A stretch of DNA of 64,000 nt from an uncultured Ilumatobacter sp. (GTDB lineage: Bacteria; Actinomycetota; Acidimicrobiia; Acidimicrobiales; Ilumatobacteraceae), in assembly GCA_905182555.1 (NCBI GenBank), contig CAJJBX010000005.1, positions 124,001 through 188,000 on the forward strand, given 5' to 3'. A model generated the notes under the pieces. The model searched no databases. It had not been told where the DNA came from and was given only the letters and a program-made list of their open reading frames with translations. Positions 9,722 through 17,983 of the stretch are shown piece after piece (the stretch's first letter is position 1; every line of letters begins with the position of its first letter). The translations under genes were made by a program, and so were the position numbers.

Positions 9722-10402
9722 ATGACAGGCGTGTCAAGCCCCAAGTTGCAACCCCTCTCACTCGCCGAGCGTGCATACGACGAGATTCGGCGACTGATCA
9801 TCCGCCTCGACCTCGCACCCGGTGACGTCGTGCGCGAGGCCGACCTCCAAGCAACCCTCGACATGAGCCGCACCCCGATCCGTGAAGCACTCCAACGCCT
9901 CGCCCGCGACCACTTCGTCACCGTCATCCCGCGGCGCGGGATGTTCGTGAGCGCAATCGAATTCGACGAACTCGCGATGCTGTACGAGACACGAGCAACC
10001 TTGGAGCCCTATGCCGCGCGCCTCGCAACAAAGCGCGGCACCCAAGCCGACTGGGACGAGATGGCCGACGTCCTCGCCGACACAGCCCTGCCGGGCAAGA
10101 CCCCCGAAGAGCTTCTCGAACTCGATCGGCAGTGCCACGAAATCATCTGGCGCGCTTCGGGCAATCGCTTTCTCACCAACACGCTCGACACGCTTTACGC
10201 GCAGAGCGACCGGCTCTGGCATATGTACCTCGCTGACGTCCACGACATGGGCCATGCCGTCGACGATCACGCCGCAATCCACGACGCACTCCAATCCGGT
10301 GACGCCGAAACGGTGGCCAACTTGATTGAAGACCATGTCAACTCCTTCGATGCACAGGTCCGCGACGCGGTCACAACCAGGCTCGCTGCGCCGCTCGCCT
10401 GA
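9722..10402 (+). CDS. GntR-family transcriptional regulator (FadR/FCD subfamily)
   Basis: 226 residues from ATG 9722. The winged helix-turn-helix (about residues 15-80) includes LAERAYDEIRRLII and DLQATLDMSRTPIREALQRLA. The all-helical FCD ligand domain follows, with the metal/ligand residues in ELDRQCHEIIW and the later DDHAAIHDAL helix. It is divergent from the DMGDH-ETF operon, so it probably controls methylamine catabolism and itself through the palindrome at 9702-9717 (inference). The frame is open to 9656, but the upstream codons show no family similarity. Confidence 0.88.
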   Translation: MTGVSSPKLQPLSLAERAYDEIRRLIIRLDLAPGDVVREADLQATLDMSRTPIREALQRLARDHFVTVIPRRGMFVSAIEFDELAMLYETRATLEPYAARLATKRGTQADWDEMADVLADTALPGKTPEELLELDRQCHEIIWRASGNRFLTNTLDTLYAQSDRLWHMYLADVHDMGHAVDDHAAIHDALQSGDAETVANLIEDHVNSFDAQVRDAVTTRLAAPLA

Positions 10403-10522
10403 CGTTCGAACTTCGGCCCAAGCAGCAAAGCCATCCAGAGGAACCAGACCCATGGTCTTCGCGGTCACCTTGATCGCCAGCTCAGAGGCGGGAGTCGCCG
10501 AGCGTGCTGCGAGACTGTTGTC

Positions 10523-12142
10523 ATGACGGGGTTCGATTTCACAACCGACCACTGGTACGTCAACGATGTGCCCGGCGACCCAGAGCAGCGCAATGTGCGC
10601 CGCCAGGTCAACGGCGCCGGGTGGTCGCCAGTCGAACCAACTGCGACTGCCGGGCCCACGCTCATTGCCCATTCGCTCGAAGTCGCGGAGCAACTCGGCA
10701 TCAACGAAGACACCGTGGCATCGGATCGATTCGCGCGAGTGTTCAGCGGCAACGAACTGATCGACGGCATGCAACCCCACGCCATGAACTATGGCGGTCA
10801 CCAGTTCGGCAACTGGGCCGGCCAACTCGGCGACGGGCGCGCCATCGCGCTCGGCGAAATCGCCACCCCCGATGACGGCCATGCCGTACTGCAGCTCAAG
10901 GGGGCTGGCCCGACCCCGTACTCCCGCGGCGCCGACGGGCGGGCCGTTCTGCGCTCGTCGGTCCGCGAGTTCCTGTGCAGTGAGGCAATGCATCACCTCG
11001 GGGTGCCGACAACACGCGCCCTCAGCCTCACACTGACCGGCGACGATGTCATGCGCGACATGCTCTACGACGGCCATCCAGCCAACGAACAGGGTGCGGT
11101 TGTCTGCCGTGTCGCGCCGAGTTTCGTCCGGTTCGGCCATTTCGAACTCCCCGCGTCGCGCGGCGAGATCGACCTGCTGCGTTCGCTCGTGGAACACACG
11201 ATCCGCCGCCACTTCCCGCATCTCCTCACGGCTGACGGCCCAGACAACCCGAGCGTGACTGACGAGGCCATCGTTGCCTGGTTCCAGGAAGTCTCCAACC
11301 GGACCGCCGACCTGATGGTCGACTGGATGCGCGTCGGGTTCGTCCACGGCGTCATGAACACCGACAACCTTTCAATCCTCGGGCTGACGATCGACTACGG
11401 CCCGTACGGATGGCTCGAAGACTTCGATCCGGGCTGGACTCCGAACACGACCGATGCCGGTGGCAAACGTTACCGATACGGCAATCAACCACAGATCGGC
11501 CACTGGAACGTCAGCCGCCTCGGCGGAGCGCTGCACTCACTGACTCAAGACGCCGAGTCGTTGCAGGCAATCGTCGACAGCTACTCCGAACGCTTTGCGC
11601 AAGGCTGGGACCGTGCGCTCGCCGACAAGCTGGGCCTGGTCGATGCCAATGTCGTTCGCCGTCGCGAAGTCGCCGCCGAACTGCTCGACCTGCTCCCACT
11701 CACCGAAACCGACATGACGATCTTCTTCCGCACGCTCGGCGATATCGAAGTCGATGAAGTCGACCTCACCGTAGACGACACCACGTTGATCGAGCCGCTC
11801 ATCGGGTCCTACTACGCCCCAGCCGAACTGACCGGCGAACTCCTCGAGCGGACCGCCACGTGGTTCCGGTCGTACATCGAACTCAGCCGGACGACACACC
11901 AAACAGCCGACGCCCGGCGCAGCCGGATGCATGCGGTCAACCCGAAGTACGTCTTGCGGAACTACCTCGCCCAACTTGCGATCGACAAGGCCGAAGCCGG
12001 CGGCTACGACATGATTCCCGAGCTGCTCGATCTGCTGCGCCACCCGTACGACGAACAGCCAGGCCGCGAGGAATACGCAACACTCCGACCCGATTGGGCA
12101 CGGACACGCGTCGGCTGCTCGATGCTGTCTTGCTCATCCTGA
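10523..12142 (+). CDS. selO: Protein adenylyltransferase SelO (YdiU family)
   Basis: 539-residue pseudokinase-fold enzyme; family members transfer AMP from ATP to protein hydroxyls. The family signature YGGHQFGNWAGQLGDGRA is near residue 92, followed by LQLKGAGPTPYSRGADGR (nucleotide-binding Lys and loop), HGVMNTDNLSILG (catalytic-loop equivalent with metal-binding Asn) and IDYGPYGWLEDFDP (metal-binding Asp). The C-terminus ends SCSS, the bacterial form with Cys where some eukaryotic SelO proteins carry selenocysteine. The length is somewhat above the E. coli protein. The start is ATG 10523. Single gene, downstream of the GntR gene by 120 bp. Confidence 0.92.
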   Translation: MTGFDFTTDHWYVNDVPGDPEQRNVRRQVNGAGWSPVEPTATAGPTLIAHSLEVAEQLGINEDTVASDRFARVFSGNELIDGMQPHAMNYGGHQFGNWAGQLGDGRAIALGEIATPDDGHAVLQLKGAGPTPYSRGADGRAVLRSSVREFLCSEAMHHLGVPTTRALSLTLTGDDVMRDMLYDGHPANEQGAVVCRVAPSFVRFGHFELPASRGEIDLLRSLVEHTIRRHFPHLLTADGPDNPSVTDEAIVAWFQEVSNRTADLMVDWMRVGFVHGVMNTDNLSILGLTIDYGPYGWLEDFDPGWTPNTTDAGGKRYRYGNQPQIGHWNVSRLGGALHSLTQDAESLQAIVDSYSERFAQGWDRALADKLGLVDANVVRRREVAAELLDLLPLTETDMTIFFRTLGDIEVDEVDLTVDDTTLIEPLIGSYYAPAELTGELLERTATWFRSYIELSRTTHQTADARRSRMHAVNPKYVLRNYLAQLAIDKAEAGGYDMIPELLDLLRHPYDEQPGREEYATLRPDWARTRVGCSMLSCSS

Positions 12143-12247
12143 GCCTTTTCGAACCCCGACTCGCGACATTGAACACCCGACCTCTGATACAAACGCTCGA
12201 CCAGGAGCTGCATCTTTCTCGGGCCGTCGGCGTGACAAGCTCGAACG

Positions 12248-13381
12248 ATGACCAACGAGGGCAATCGCGACGCTGACCTCTGGGCCAACACCAGCCCGAC
12301 CCCACCGACCCCACCGACCACGCCGACCCCGCCGACCCCGCCGACCCCACCGACCGCCACCCGGCGAGGTGGCGGTGGTTCTGACATACCCCCCAGCGGT
12401 CAACCACCCGCTGCTGGTCGGTCTCAATGGGGCGGGCCGGCAGCAATCGGACTCCTCGTCGGCGGCGTCATCGCAGCGATCGTTGTTCTCGTCCTCACCC
12501 GTGGCGGTGACGACTCAGTGCAGACCGTCGACGAGTCGACCACGACCGCGTTGATCGACTCGACGATTCCCGCCGAAACGACGATTGATCCGCCCACAAC
12601 GGTCCTTGCGGAGCCGACCGCCCCTTCGTCTGATACGACAATCGGTCCGACAACCACCGAGGCGACAGAGACAACCACGACGCCGGCCACCACATCCGCG
12701 CCGGCCACGACCGCCACCTCGACAGGGCCAGCGCTGGCCTCTCCGGGCACCGTCCGTGTCGATGGCGTCGAGTATTCGATTGAGCGCTCCTGCTTCACGG
12801 TGCCACTCGCACCCAGCTACACCGACCTGCAGGTGTTCAGCCACCTGATCAACATCGATGGCACATCTGCGATCGTCGAGCAGTGGTTCGACGAGGGCGG
12901 CATCACCGGCGGCGCATTTTCGGTTCGCGGGTTCCCTGCCGAGACTGGCAAGTTCCTCGAACTCGATCAGGGATATGCCTTCGAAGCCCCTACGGGTTCT
13001 GGCAGCTTCAGCATCGTCGCGAATCCACCGAGCACAGGTTCAGACTGCGGCAGCGAACAGAGGATCCAGACGTTTGGCGCCAACGACAAGCCGCTGTACT
13101 TGCGAGCCCTGGTCGATGCGTGCTTCATCTCCAACAACGCGGGCGAGTCAACGGTGGTCGGCTACGGGTCTGACCTCGGCCGTGTCGAAATCACGAGCGA
13201 TGCCGATGGCAACTCCTTCATGACGTATACCGACCCTGCCATCCAGCTCGACCGCGCAGCTGCCGAGATCGTCGGTGACGGCGGTTCGGTCTCGTATCGA
13301 GCCCAGCTCGCCGATGGCTCTGTGCTCGTCACCACGCAAGACAGCCTCGTACGCGACTGCACAAGCGCCGACCTTGGATAA
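12248..13381 (+). CDS. Hypothetical membrane-anchored protein with Pro-Thr repeats and exported domain
   Basis: 377 residues, not matched to a named family. Residues about 14-38 form a proline-threonine repeat (TPPTPP units) from a CCGACCCCAC-type DNA repeat. A single hydrophobic helix at about 66-86 (GGPAAIGLLVGGVIAAIVVLV) is followed by a long Thr/Pro/Ala-rich linker (about 90-165) and a C-terminal globular domain (about 170-377) with four cysteines. Topology is probably N-in with the C-terminal domain outside. The linker resembles an actinobacterial cell-wall spacer that may be glycosylated (inference). Standing alone between selO and a convergent esterase gene. Confidence 0.75.
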   Translation: MTNEGNRDADLWANTSPTPPTPPTTPTPPTPPTPPTATRRGGGGSDIPPSGQPPAAGRSQWGGPAAIGLLVGGVIAAIVVLVLTRGGDDSVQTVDESTTTALIDSTIPAETTIDPPTTVLAEPTAPSSDTTIGPTTTEATETTTTPATTSAPATTATSTGPALASPGTVRVDGVEYSIERSCFTVPLAPSYTDLQVFSHLINIDGTSAIVEQWFDEGGITGGAFSVRGFPAETGKFLELDQGYAFEAPTGSGSFSIVANPPSTGSDCGSEQRIQTFGANDKPLYLRALVDACFISNNAGESTVVGYGSDLGRVEITSDADGNSFMTYTDPAIQLDRAAAEIVGDGGSVSYRAQLADGSVLVTTQDSLVRDCTSADLG

Positions 13382-13395
13382 GTCAGTCGGATAGG

Positions 13396-15063
13396 TCAGA
13401 TCAAAGGGTCAGCTACTGACTCAGAGGAAAGCAATTCCGTGAGCCAATCGATTCGCTCACGCATGATCTCGATCCCCGTGCTCGGCGGCACGGGGCCCAC
13501 TGCGGACCGGGGCCGATCGAACACCATGTGCTGCGGGTCGCCCTGGTCATAAGCAGGCCAGGTCTCGCGGCCAGGCGAATCCGGCACTCCGGTTGCTGCG
13601 AAGGCAAACCAGCGGTCACCCATCTCACGAATCGTCAGGTGCGCGTCGTCGGCAACGGGCACCAGCGGGAACGACGTATCGAAGACGTAGAAGATCTCCG
13701 CAGCGTGAAACGCACCTGCGGTCTGCTTCTTCGACGGCGGCGTCGCGGTGAAGTAGTAGCGGTACACCTGGTTGCCACTGGCCGCATGCTCGCGGGCCGC
13801 ATGCTCGACGTGCACACCAAATATATGGTCGCAGCCATGGTCGGCAACCGACGACCGTTCAGCAGTCGCGAGGCCTGGATAGGCGCCCATCAAGCGGTCG
13901 ACGTGGGATTGGCTCGGGTAGGAAACCGCAAACATCTCCTGCATGTCCTGCAGCGATACGGGTGGCAGATTCTCGACGCTGATGTCGCGATAGAACTCAC
14001 CGCCTGCCGGATGCATGAAGTCGACGAAAAGCGTGGTTTCGTCCGAGTTGTAACCGATCATCAGCGGGACCGACGCCTGCAGCTGCGCACTGAATGCCGA
14101 CATCGGCGCCATCGGCAAGATCTCGTCATCGACCGCCGGGTAAAAATGACGACCGAGCAACGGGAGCTTCTGGTAGTACTCGGTGAGCTCCTCGGGTCCC
14201 AGAGCACGCATTCGTTCGATCTGGCCTGGCTCGGAACCAACCACGGCCTTCGCAAACTCGACGCCGGCGTCTTCGGCTGGTAAGAAATCAAGCGCCGGCC
14301 GCCGAAGCTGTAACCACCGGCCGCTATCGCTCGGACTCTGCGCGATCGCACGGTGAAACAGGCCACGCGCCCGCGGGGTGGTCATCATGTTAAGAACGGC
14401 TTGGCCACCAGCCGACTCACCGAAAATCGTGACACATTCCGGATCGCCGCCGAAGCTGGCGATGTTGTCGCGCACCCATTCGAGTGCGGCAACCTGATCG
14501 AGTAAGCCGTAGTTACCAGACACCCGATCAGGTGACTCTTCGGCGAGTTCCGGGTGAGCCAGGAAGCCGAACATGCCGAGGCGGTAGTTGATTGTCACGA
14601 GCACACACCCGCGTTCGGGGAGTACGTCGCTGTTGTAATGCGGCTCGGTTCCGCTGCCGTCGGTGTGATCGCCACCGTGGATCCACACCATGACCGGCAG
14701 CTTCTCGGCGTGCGAAGGTGCATGAATATTCAGTTGTAGACAGTCTTCACTTTGCTTCAGGTTGGCGACTTTGAGGCTCGCAGCTAACGCCTTCTTGCGT
14801 GCCCGACCCAGCCCGAGCCCGTCGATAAGGGTGTTAAAGAACAACTCGAAGCCTGCTGCAAGCTGGTACGCATGCGGCCCAAACTTGGTACAGGTCAGCG
14901 TGCCACTCCATGGCTCAACTGGCTGCGGCGGCTGCCACCGGAGCGGGCCGACCGGTGGTGCCGCGAAAGGTATGCCCCGGAAGTGCAGCATCCGACCCTT
15001 GGACCCGACGGTTCCCTTGACCTTTCCGGCAAGAGTCGTTGCAGTCGTTGTCCGCGAAGTCAT
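13396..15063 (-). CDS. Type-B carboxylesterase
   Basis: Alpha/beta hydrolase of the carboxylesterase/cholinesterase family, 555 residues from ATG 15063 (an in-frame ATG at 15126 gives 576 but no family match and lacks the AAGGGTGG-type ribosome binding site). N-terminal RGIPFAAPPVGPLRWQPPQP, oxyanion loop WIHGGDHTDG and nucleophile elbow FGESAGG are clear. The acid is probably the Glu in NSDETT and the catalytic His that in FHAAEIFY. No signal peptide, so probably cytosolic. Substrate unknown. Convergent with the preceding membrane-protein gene, divergent from fhs. Confidence 0.9.
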   Translation of the reverse strand: MTSRTTTATTLAGKVKGTVGSKGRMLHFRGIPFAAPPVGPLRWQPPQPVEPWSGTLTCTKFGPHAYQLAAGFELFFNTLIDGLGLGRARKKALAASLKVANLKQSEDCLQLNIHAPSHAEKLPVMVWIHGGDHTDGSGTEPHYNSDVLPERGCVLVTINYRLGMFGFLAHPELAEESPDRVSGNYGLLDQVAALEWVRDNIASFGGDPECVTIFGESAGGQAVLNMMTTPRARGLFHRAIAQSPSDSGRWLQLRRPALDFLPAEDAGVEFAKAVVGSEPGQIERMRALGPEELTEYYQKLPLLGRHFYPAVDDEILPMAPMSAFSAQLQASVPLMIGYNSDETTLFVDFMHPAGGEFYRDISVENLPPVSLQDMQEMFAVSYPSQSHVDRLMGAYPGLATAERSSVADHGCDHIFGVHVEHAAREHAASGNQVYRYYFTATPPSKKQTAGAFHAAEIFYVFDTSFPLVPVADDAHLTIREMGDRWFAFAATGVPDSPGRETWPAYDQGDPQHMVFDRPRSAVGPVPPSTGIEIMRERIDWLTELLSSESVADPLI

Positions 15064-15133
15064 CCACCACCCTTGCACGTCGTGCCAATGCACGCCTCCT
15101 TCCGCGTATTCGTGAGGCCACCTCACATGACCA

Positions 15134-15176
15134 TTGACACACCCCTCAATTATTCTGTATCGTGGAACCGTTCCAC
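15134..15176 (+). promoter_or_regulatory. Candidate fhs promoter with operator-like palindrome
   Basis: TTGACA at 15134-15139 and TATCGT at 15158-15163 are separated by 18 bp, a plausible sigma-70-type promoter reading toward fhs. Over the -10 end lies a perfect inverted repeat GTGGAA-CCG-TTCCAC (15162-15176), a typical position for a repressor site. A seven-codon open frame (15178-15201) follows before the fhs start at 15304; I see no riboswitch-like fold that I can name. The regulator is unknown. Confidence 0.4.
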
Positions 15177-15303
15177 CATGCGGATTTATGCAGCGATGTA
15201 AGGCGAGCGCAGTCAGTGGTGGTCAGATCAATAGAAAGACTGCGCGGACTTCGATCCGGGCGGCGACTCGCATCCACTCAGGTCGGTGCAGAATGGACAC
15301 AAC

Positions 15304-16988
15304 ATGGGTTTCCCCTCCGACCTTGATATCGCCAGCAAGGCGACGCTCAAACCGCTCACCGAGGTCGCTGCTGAGTCTGGTATTCCGCTCGAGCACCTCG
15401 AGCCCTACGGTTCCGGCGCTGCAAAGATCCAGCTCGAAGCCATCGAGAAGATGCAAGACCGACCAAAAGCGAAGTACGTCGTGGTCTCCGCGATCACACC
15501 GACGCCCCTCGGCGAGGGCAAGACCACCACAACCGTCGGCCTGGGTATGGGATTCAGCCACATTGGCAAGCGCGGCGTCATTGCCATCCGCCAGCCCTCA
15601 ATGGGCCCGACGTTCGGCATCAAGGGCGGCGCTGCCGGCGGCGGCTACAGCCAGGTCGTGCCGATGGAGCTACTCAACCTGCACCTCACCGGCGACATGC
15701 ACGCCGTCACCGCAGCGCACAACATGTGCTCGGCTGCCCTCGACGCCCACCTCTTCCACGGCAACGACCTCGCGCTCGACATGCACAACATCACGTGGCG
15801 CCGAGTCATCGACGTCAACGATCGTGCGTTGCGCAACGGCGTCATCGGCCTCGGCGGCCGCCTCGACGGCGTACCGCGTGAAACAGGCTTCGACATCACC
15901 GCCGCCTCCGAAGTGATGGCGACCCTGGCACTCTGCACCTCGCTGCAGGATCTGCGCGAACGACTCGGCCGTATCGTCGTCGGCTACACCAAATCCGGTA
16001 CGCCCGTCACAGCCGAAGAGTTGAAGGTCGCCGGTTCAATGGCAGTCATCCTGCGTGAGGCCATCAAGCCCAACCTGATGCAGACCCTCCAAACTCTGCA
16101 CACCCAGCTGGGATGGTTCTTGATCGTCAGCAATGCTCTATCGTCGCCGACCGCATCGGCATCCACATGGGCGACTACCTGATCACCGAGGCTGGCTTCG
16201 GCGCCGACATGGGCGCCGAACGCTTCTTCAACATCAAGTGCCGCGCGTCCGGCCTCAAGCCCAGCTGCGCCGTGCTCCTCGCCACGGTGCGAGGGCTCAA
16301 GGCACACTCAGGCAAGCACACGATCGTCGCCGGCAAGCCACTACCCGAAGACCTCCTCAAGGAGAACCCGGACGAAGTGCACCAGGGTGGCGACAACCTC
16401 CGCAAACAGCTCGAGAACATGCGGATCCACGGCTGCACGCCGGTCGTGGCAATCAACGTTTTCCCCGGCGACCACGACGCAGACATCAACGCGATCAAGG
16501 AAATCGCCGAGGAGTTCAACGCTCGTTCGGCAGTCTCGATGCACTTCACCGAAGGCGGCGCCGGCGCCACCGACCTGGCCCACGCTGTCGCCGAAGCCGC
16601 CGAAGAAGAGTCGAACTTCCAGGTGCTTTACCCAGACGAGATGAGCCTGCGCGACAAGATCACCACCGTTGCCCAGAAGGTGTCCTCCGCAACTGCGCCG
16701 AGTTCTCGGCCGCCGACCGTACGCCCCAAAGACAACTACGAAGCAAACGGCTTCGGCAACCTGCCGGTGTGCATCGCCAAATCTCACCTGTCGCTCTCCC
16801 ACGACCCCAACCTCAAGGGTGCGCCCACCGGCTGGACTCTTCCTGTGCGCGAGGTTCGCGCCTCGGTCGGTGCTGGTTTCGTCTACCCAATCTGCGGCGA
16901 CATGCGCACCATGCCAGGCCTTGGTAAAACGCCAGCGCTGCAGACCATCGACATTGACGCCGACGGCAACATCGTCGGCCTCAGCTAA
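15304..16988 (+). CDS. fhs: Formate-tetrahydrofolate ligase (damaged reading frame)
   Basis: ATP-dependent formation of 10-formyl-THF from formate and THF. ATG 15304 begins the family N-terminus. The P-loop region TPTPLGEGKTTTTVGL, RQPSMGPTFGIKGGAAGG and the DMHAVTAAHN segment are intact. Near 16085-16140 the conserved family segment GPFANIAHG is unreadable in any frame, and the frame shifts before SIVADRIGIHMGDYLITEAG. From about 16684 to 16730 the sequence reads better in another frame (NCAEFSAADR), then returns for EANGFGNLP. The C-terminus (APTGWTLPVREVRASVGAG) is normal. Whether the gene is really broken or poorly sequenced cannot be decided here. MetF-like gene follows after 32 bp. Confidence 0.85.
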
Positions 16989-17020
16989 CAGCTCTTCAAA
17001 CGAACAACGGAGGAACAACG

Positions 17021-17829
17021 ATGTCTGCCGAAGCAAAAGAATTGCCTGCCATGGCCGCCAACCGGCGGCGCCGCGGGCTTCGACGGCCCCTCCTCCTGCC
17101 CGGGGCGTCACCGCTCCGATCGGTGATCGAAAACGCCAAGGTCGAGCTCATTCCAATGAAGAGCCTCGAGCGTGCAATCTCGGAACTCGCACCGGCGTCG
17201 CACATCTCCATGACTTGCTCGCCGGCGAAAACTATCGAGACGACCCTCGACGAAACTGCGGCACTCGTGGCAGCCGGCCACTCGGTCACGCCCCATATCT
17301 CGGCGCGCATGGTGCAAACCCACGATCATCTCAGGCAGATCCTGGATCGACTCGCCGTAATCGGCACGCGAGAGATTTTTGTCGTCGGCGGCGACGCCGA
17401 CCCACCCGGCTGCTTCTTCGACGCCATCGAGTTCATCGCAGCGCTCATCGCACTCGACGAACGCGAACGCGCCCCGTCGTCGACCACATTGGCTACACGT
17501 CGTACCCTGACACTCACCCCTTCATCACCAATGAGCAGCTCCACGATGCGTTGCATGTCAAACAGAAAATGATTCTCGAATCCGGCCGGACCGCACACGT
17601 GTCGACGCAAATGTGTTTCTCGTCTGACCAGATCCGCGACTGGCTGCGACGGGAACGAGCCGCTGGTTTGACCATCCCGGTGCACCTCGGCGTTCCGGGC
17701 GTGATCGACAAGGCGAAGCTGATGACCATGGGCGTCCGCCTGGGCGTGGGTACATCGCTGCGCTACCTGTCCAAGAACAAGAAGGCCCTCGGCAAGATGA
17801 TGACACAGCGCGCATTCGAACCCGATCAA
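17021..17829 (+). CDS. Methylenetetrahydrofolate reductase-like protein, frameshifted and 3'-truncated
   Basis: TIM-barrel enzyme of the MTHFR superfamily; would reduce 5,10-methylene-THF to 5-methyl-THF. ATG 17021 has a strong GGAGG ribosome binding site and follows fhs by 32 bp, so the two are probably one operon. Recognisable parts are HISMTCSPAKTIETTLDE, GHSVTPHISARMV and EIFVVGGDADPPGCFFDA. A base is missing from the C run at 17472-17475; adding it joins the frame to DHIGYTSYPDTHPFI and VHLGVPGVIDKAKL. After FEPDQL (17830) the expected C-terminal 50 or so residues are absent and a topoisomerase I-like fragment follows. Codons 14-30 (RRRRGLRRP) may also be out of frame, since another frame there reads more naturally. 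Confidence 0.7.
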
Positions 17830-17921
17830 CTACTCAAGTCTTATCAAACGCCTCGAAGAACTTGGCATTGGCCGTCCCTCAACCTATGCCAGCATTCTGC
17901 AACCGCCTCGAGAACCGCAAC
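17825..17921 (+). pseudogene. topA: Fragment of DNA topoisomerase I (topA) fused to the metF-like 3' end
   Basis: In the frame starting at 17825 the DNA reads SSLIKRLEELGIGRPSTYAS followed by ILQ, which carries the near-invariant bacterial topoisomerase I sequence LEE.GIGRPSTYA. With a one-base shift at 17903 it continues RLENRN (17904-17921), as expected for the next topA residues. No other part of topA is present on either side. The 26 in-frame codons (17825-17902) are 47% G+C by my count, with 13 of 26 ending in G or C, visibly poorer than neighbouring genes. It abuts the metF-like gene on the left and an 11-bp tandem repeat on the right. Confidence 0.75.
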
Positions 17922-17983
17922 CCCGCCTCAACCCCGCCTCAACCCCGCCTCAACCCCGCCTCAACCCCGCCTGATTAGTTCGG
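17921..17983. repeat. 11-bp tandem repeat (CCCCGCCTCAA, five units plus a partial)
   Basis: Five perfect copies of CCCCGCCTCAA from 17921 to 17975, then CCCCGCCT. It sits between the topA fragment and the convergent 3' end of the MFS gene, whose stop codon it overlaps. An unrelated 11-bp repeat lies at the thpR stop codon (21560-21614). Confidence 0.9.

Noticed and set aside
9758-11347. 529-codon minus-strand open frame across the GntR and selO genes
   Set aside because: It lies antisense to two genes with clear family motifs. Long antisense frames are common in G+C-rich DNA; the translation has no domain.
12080-12142. Selenocysteine codon at the SelO C-terminus
   Set aside because: The terminal SCSS is encoded by ordinary Cys and Ser codons; no in-frame UGA before the stop.
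17921-17983. CRISPR-like array
   Set aside because: Units are contiguous 11-mers without spacers; no cas genes.
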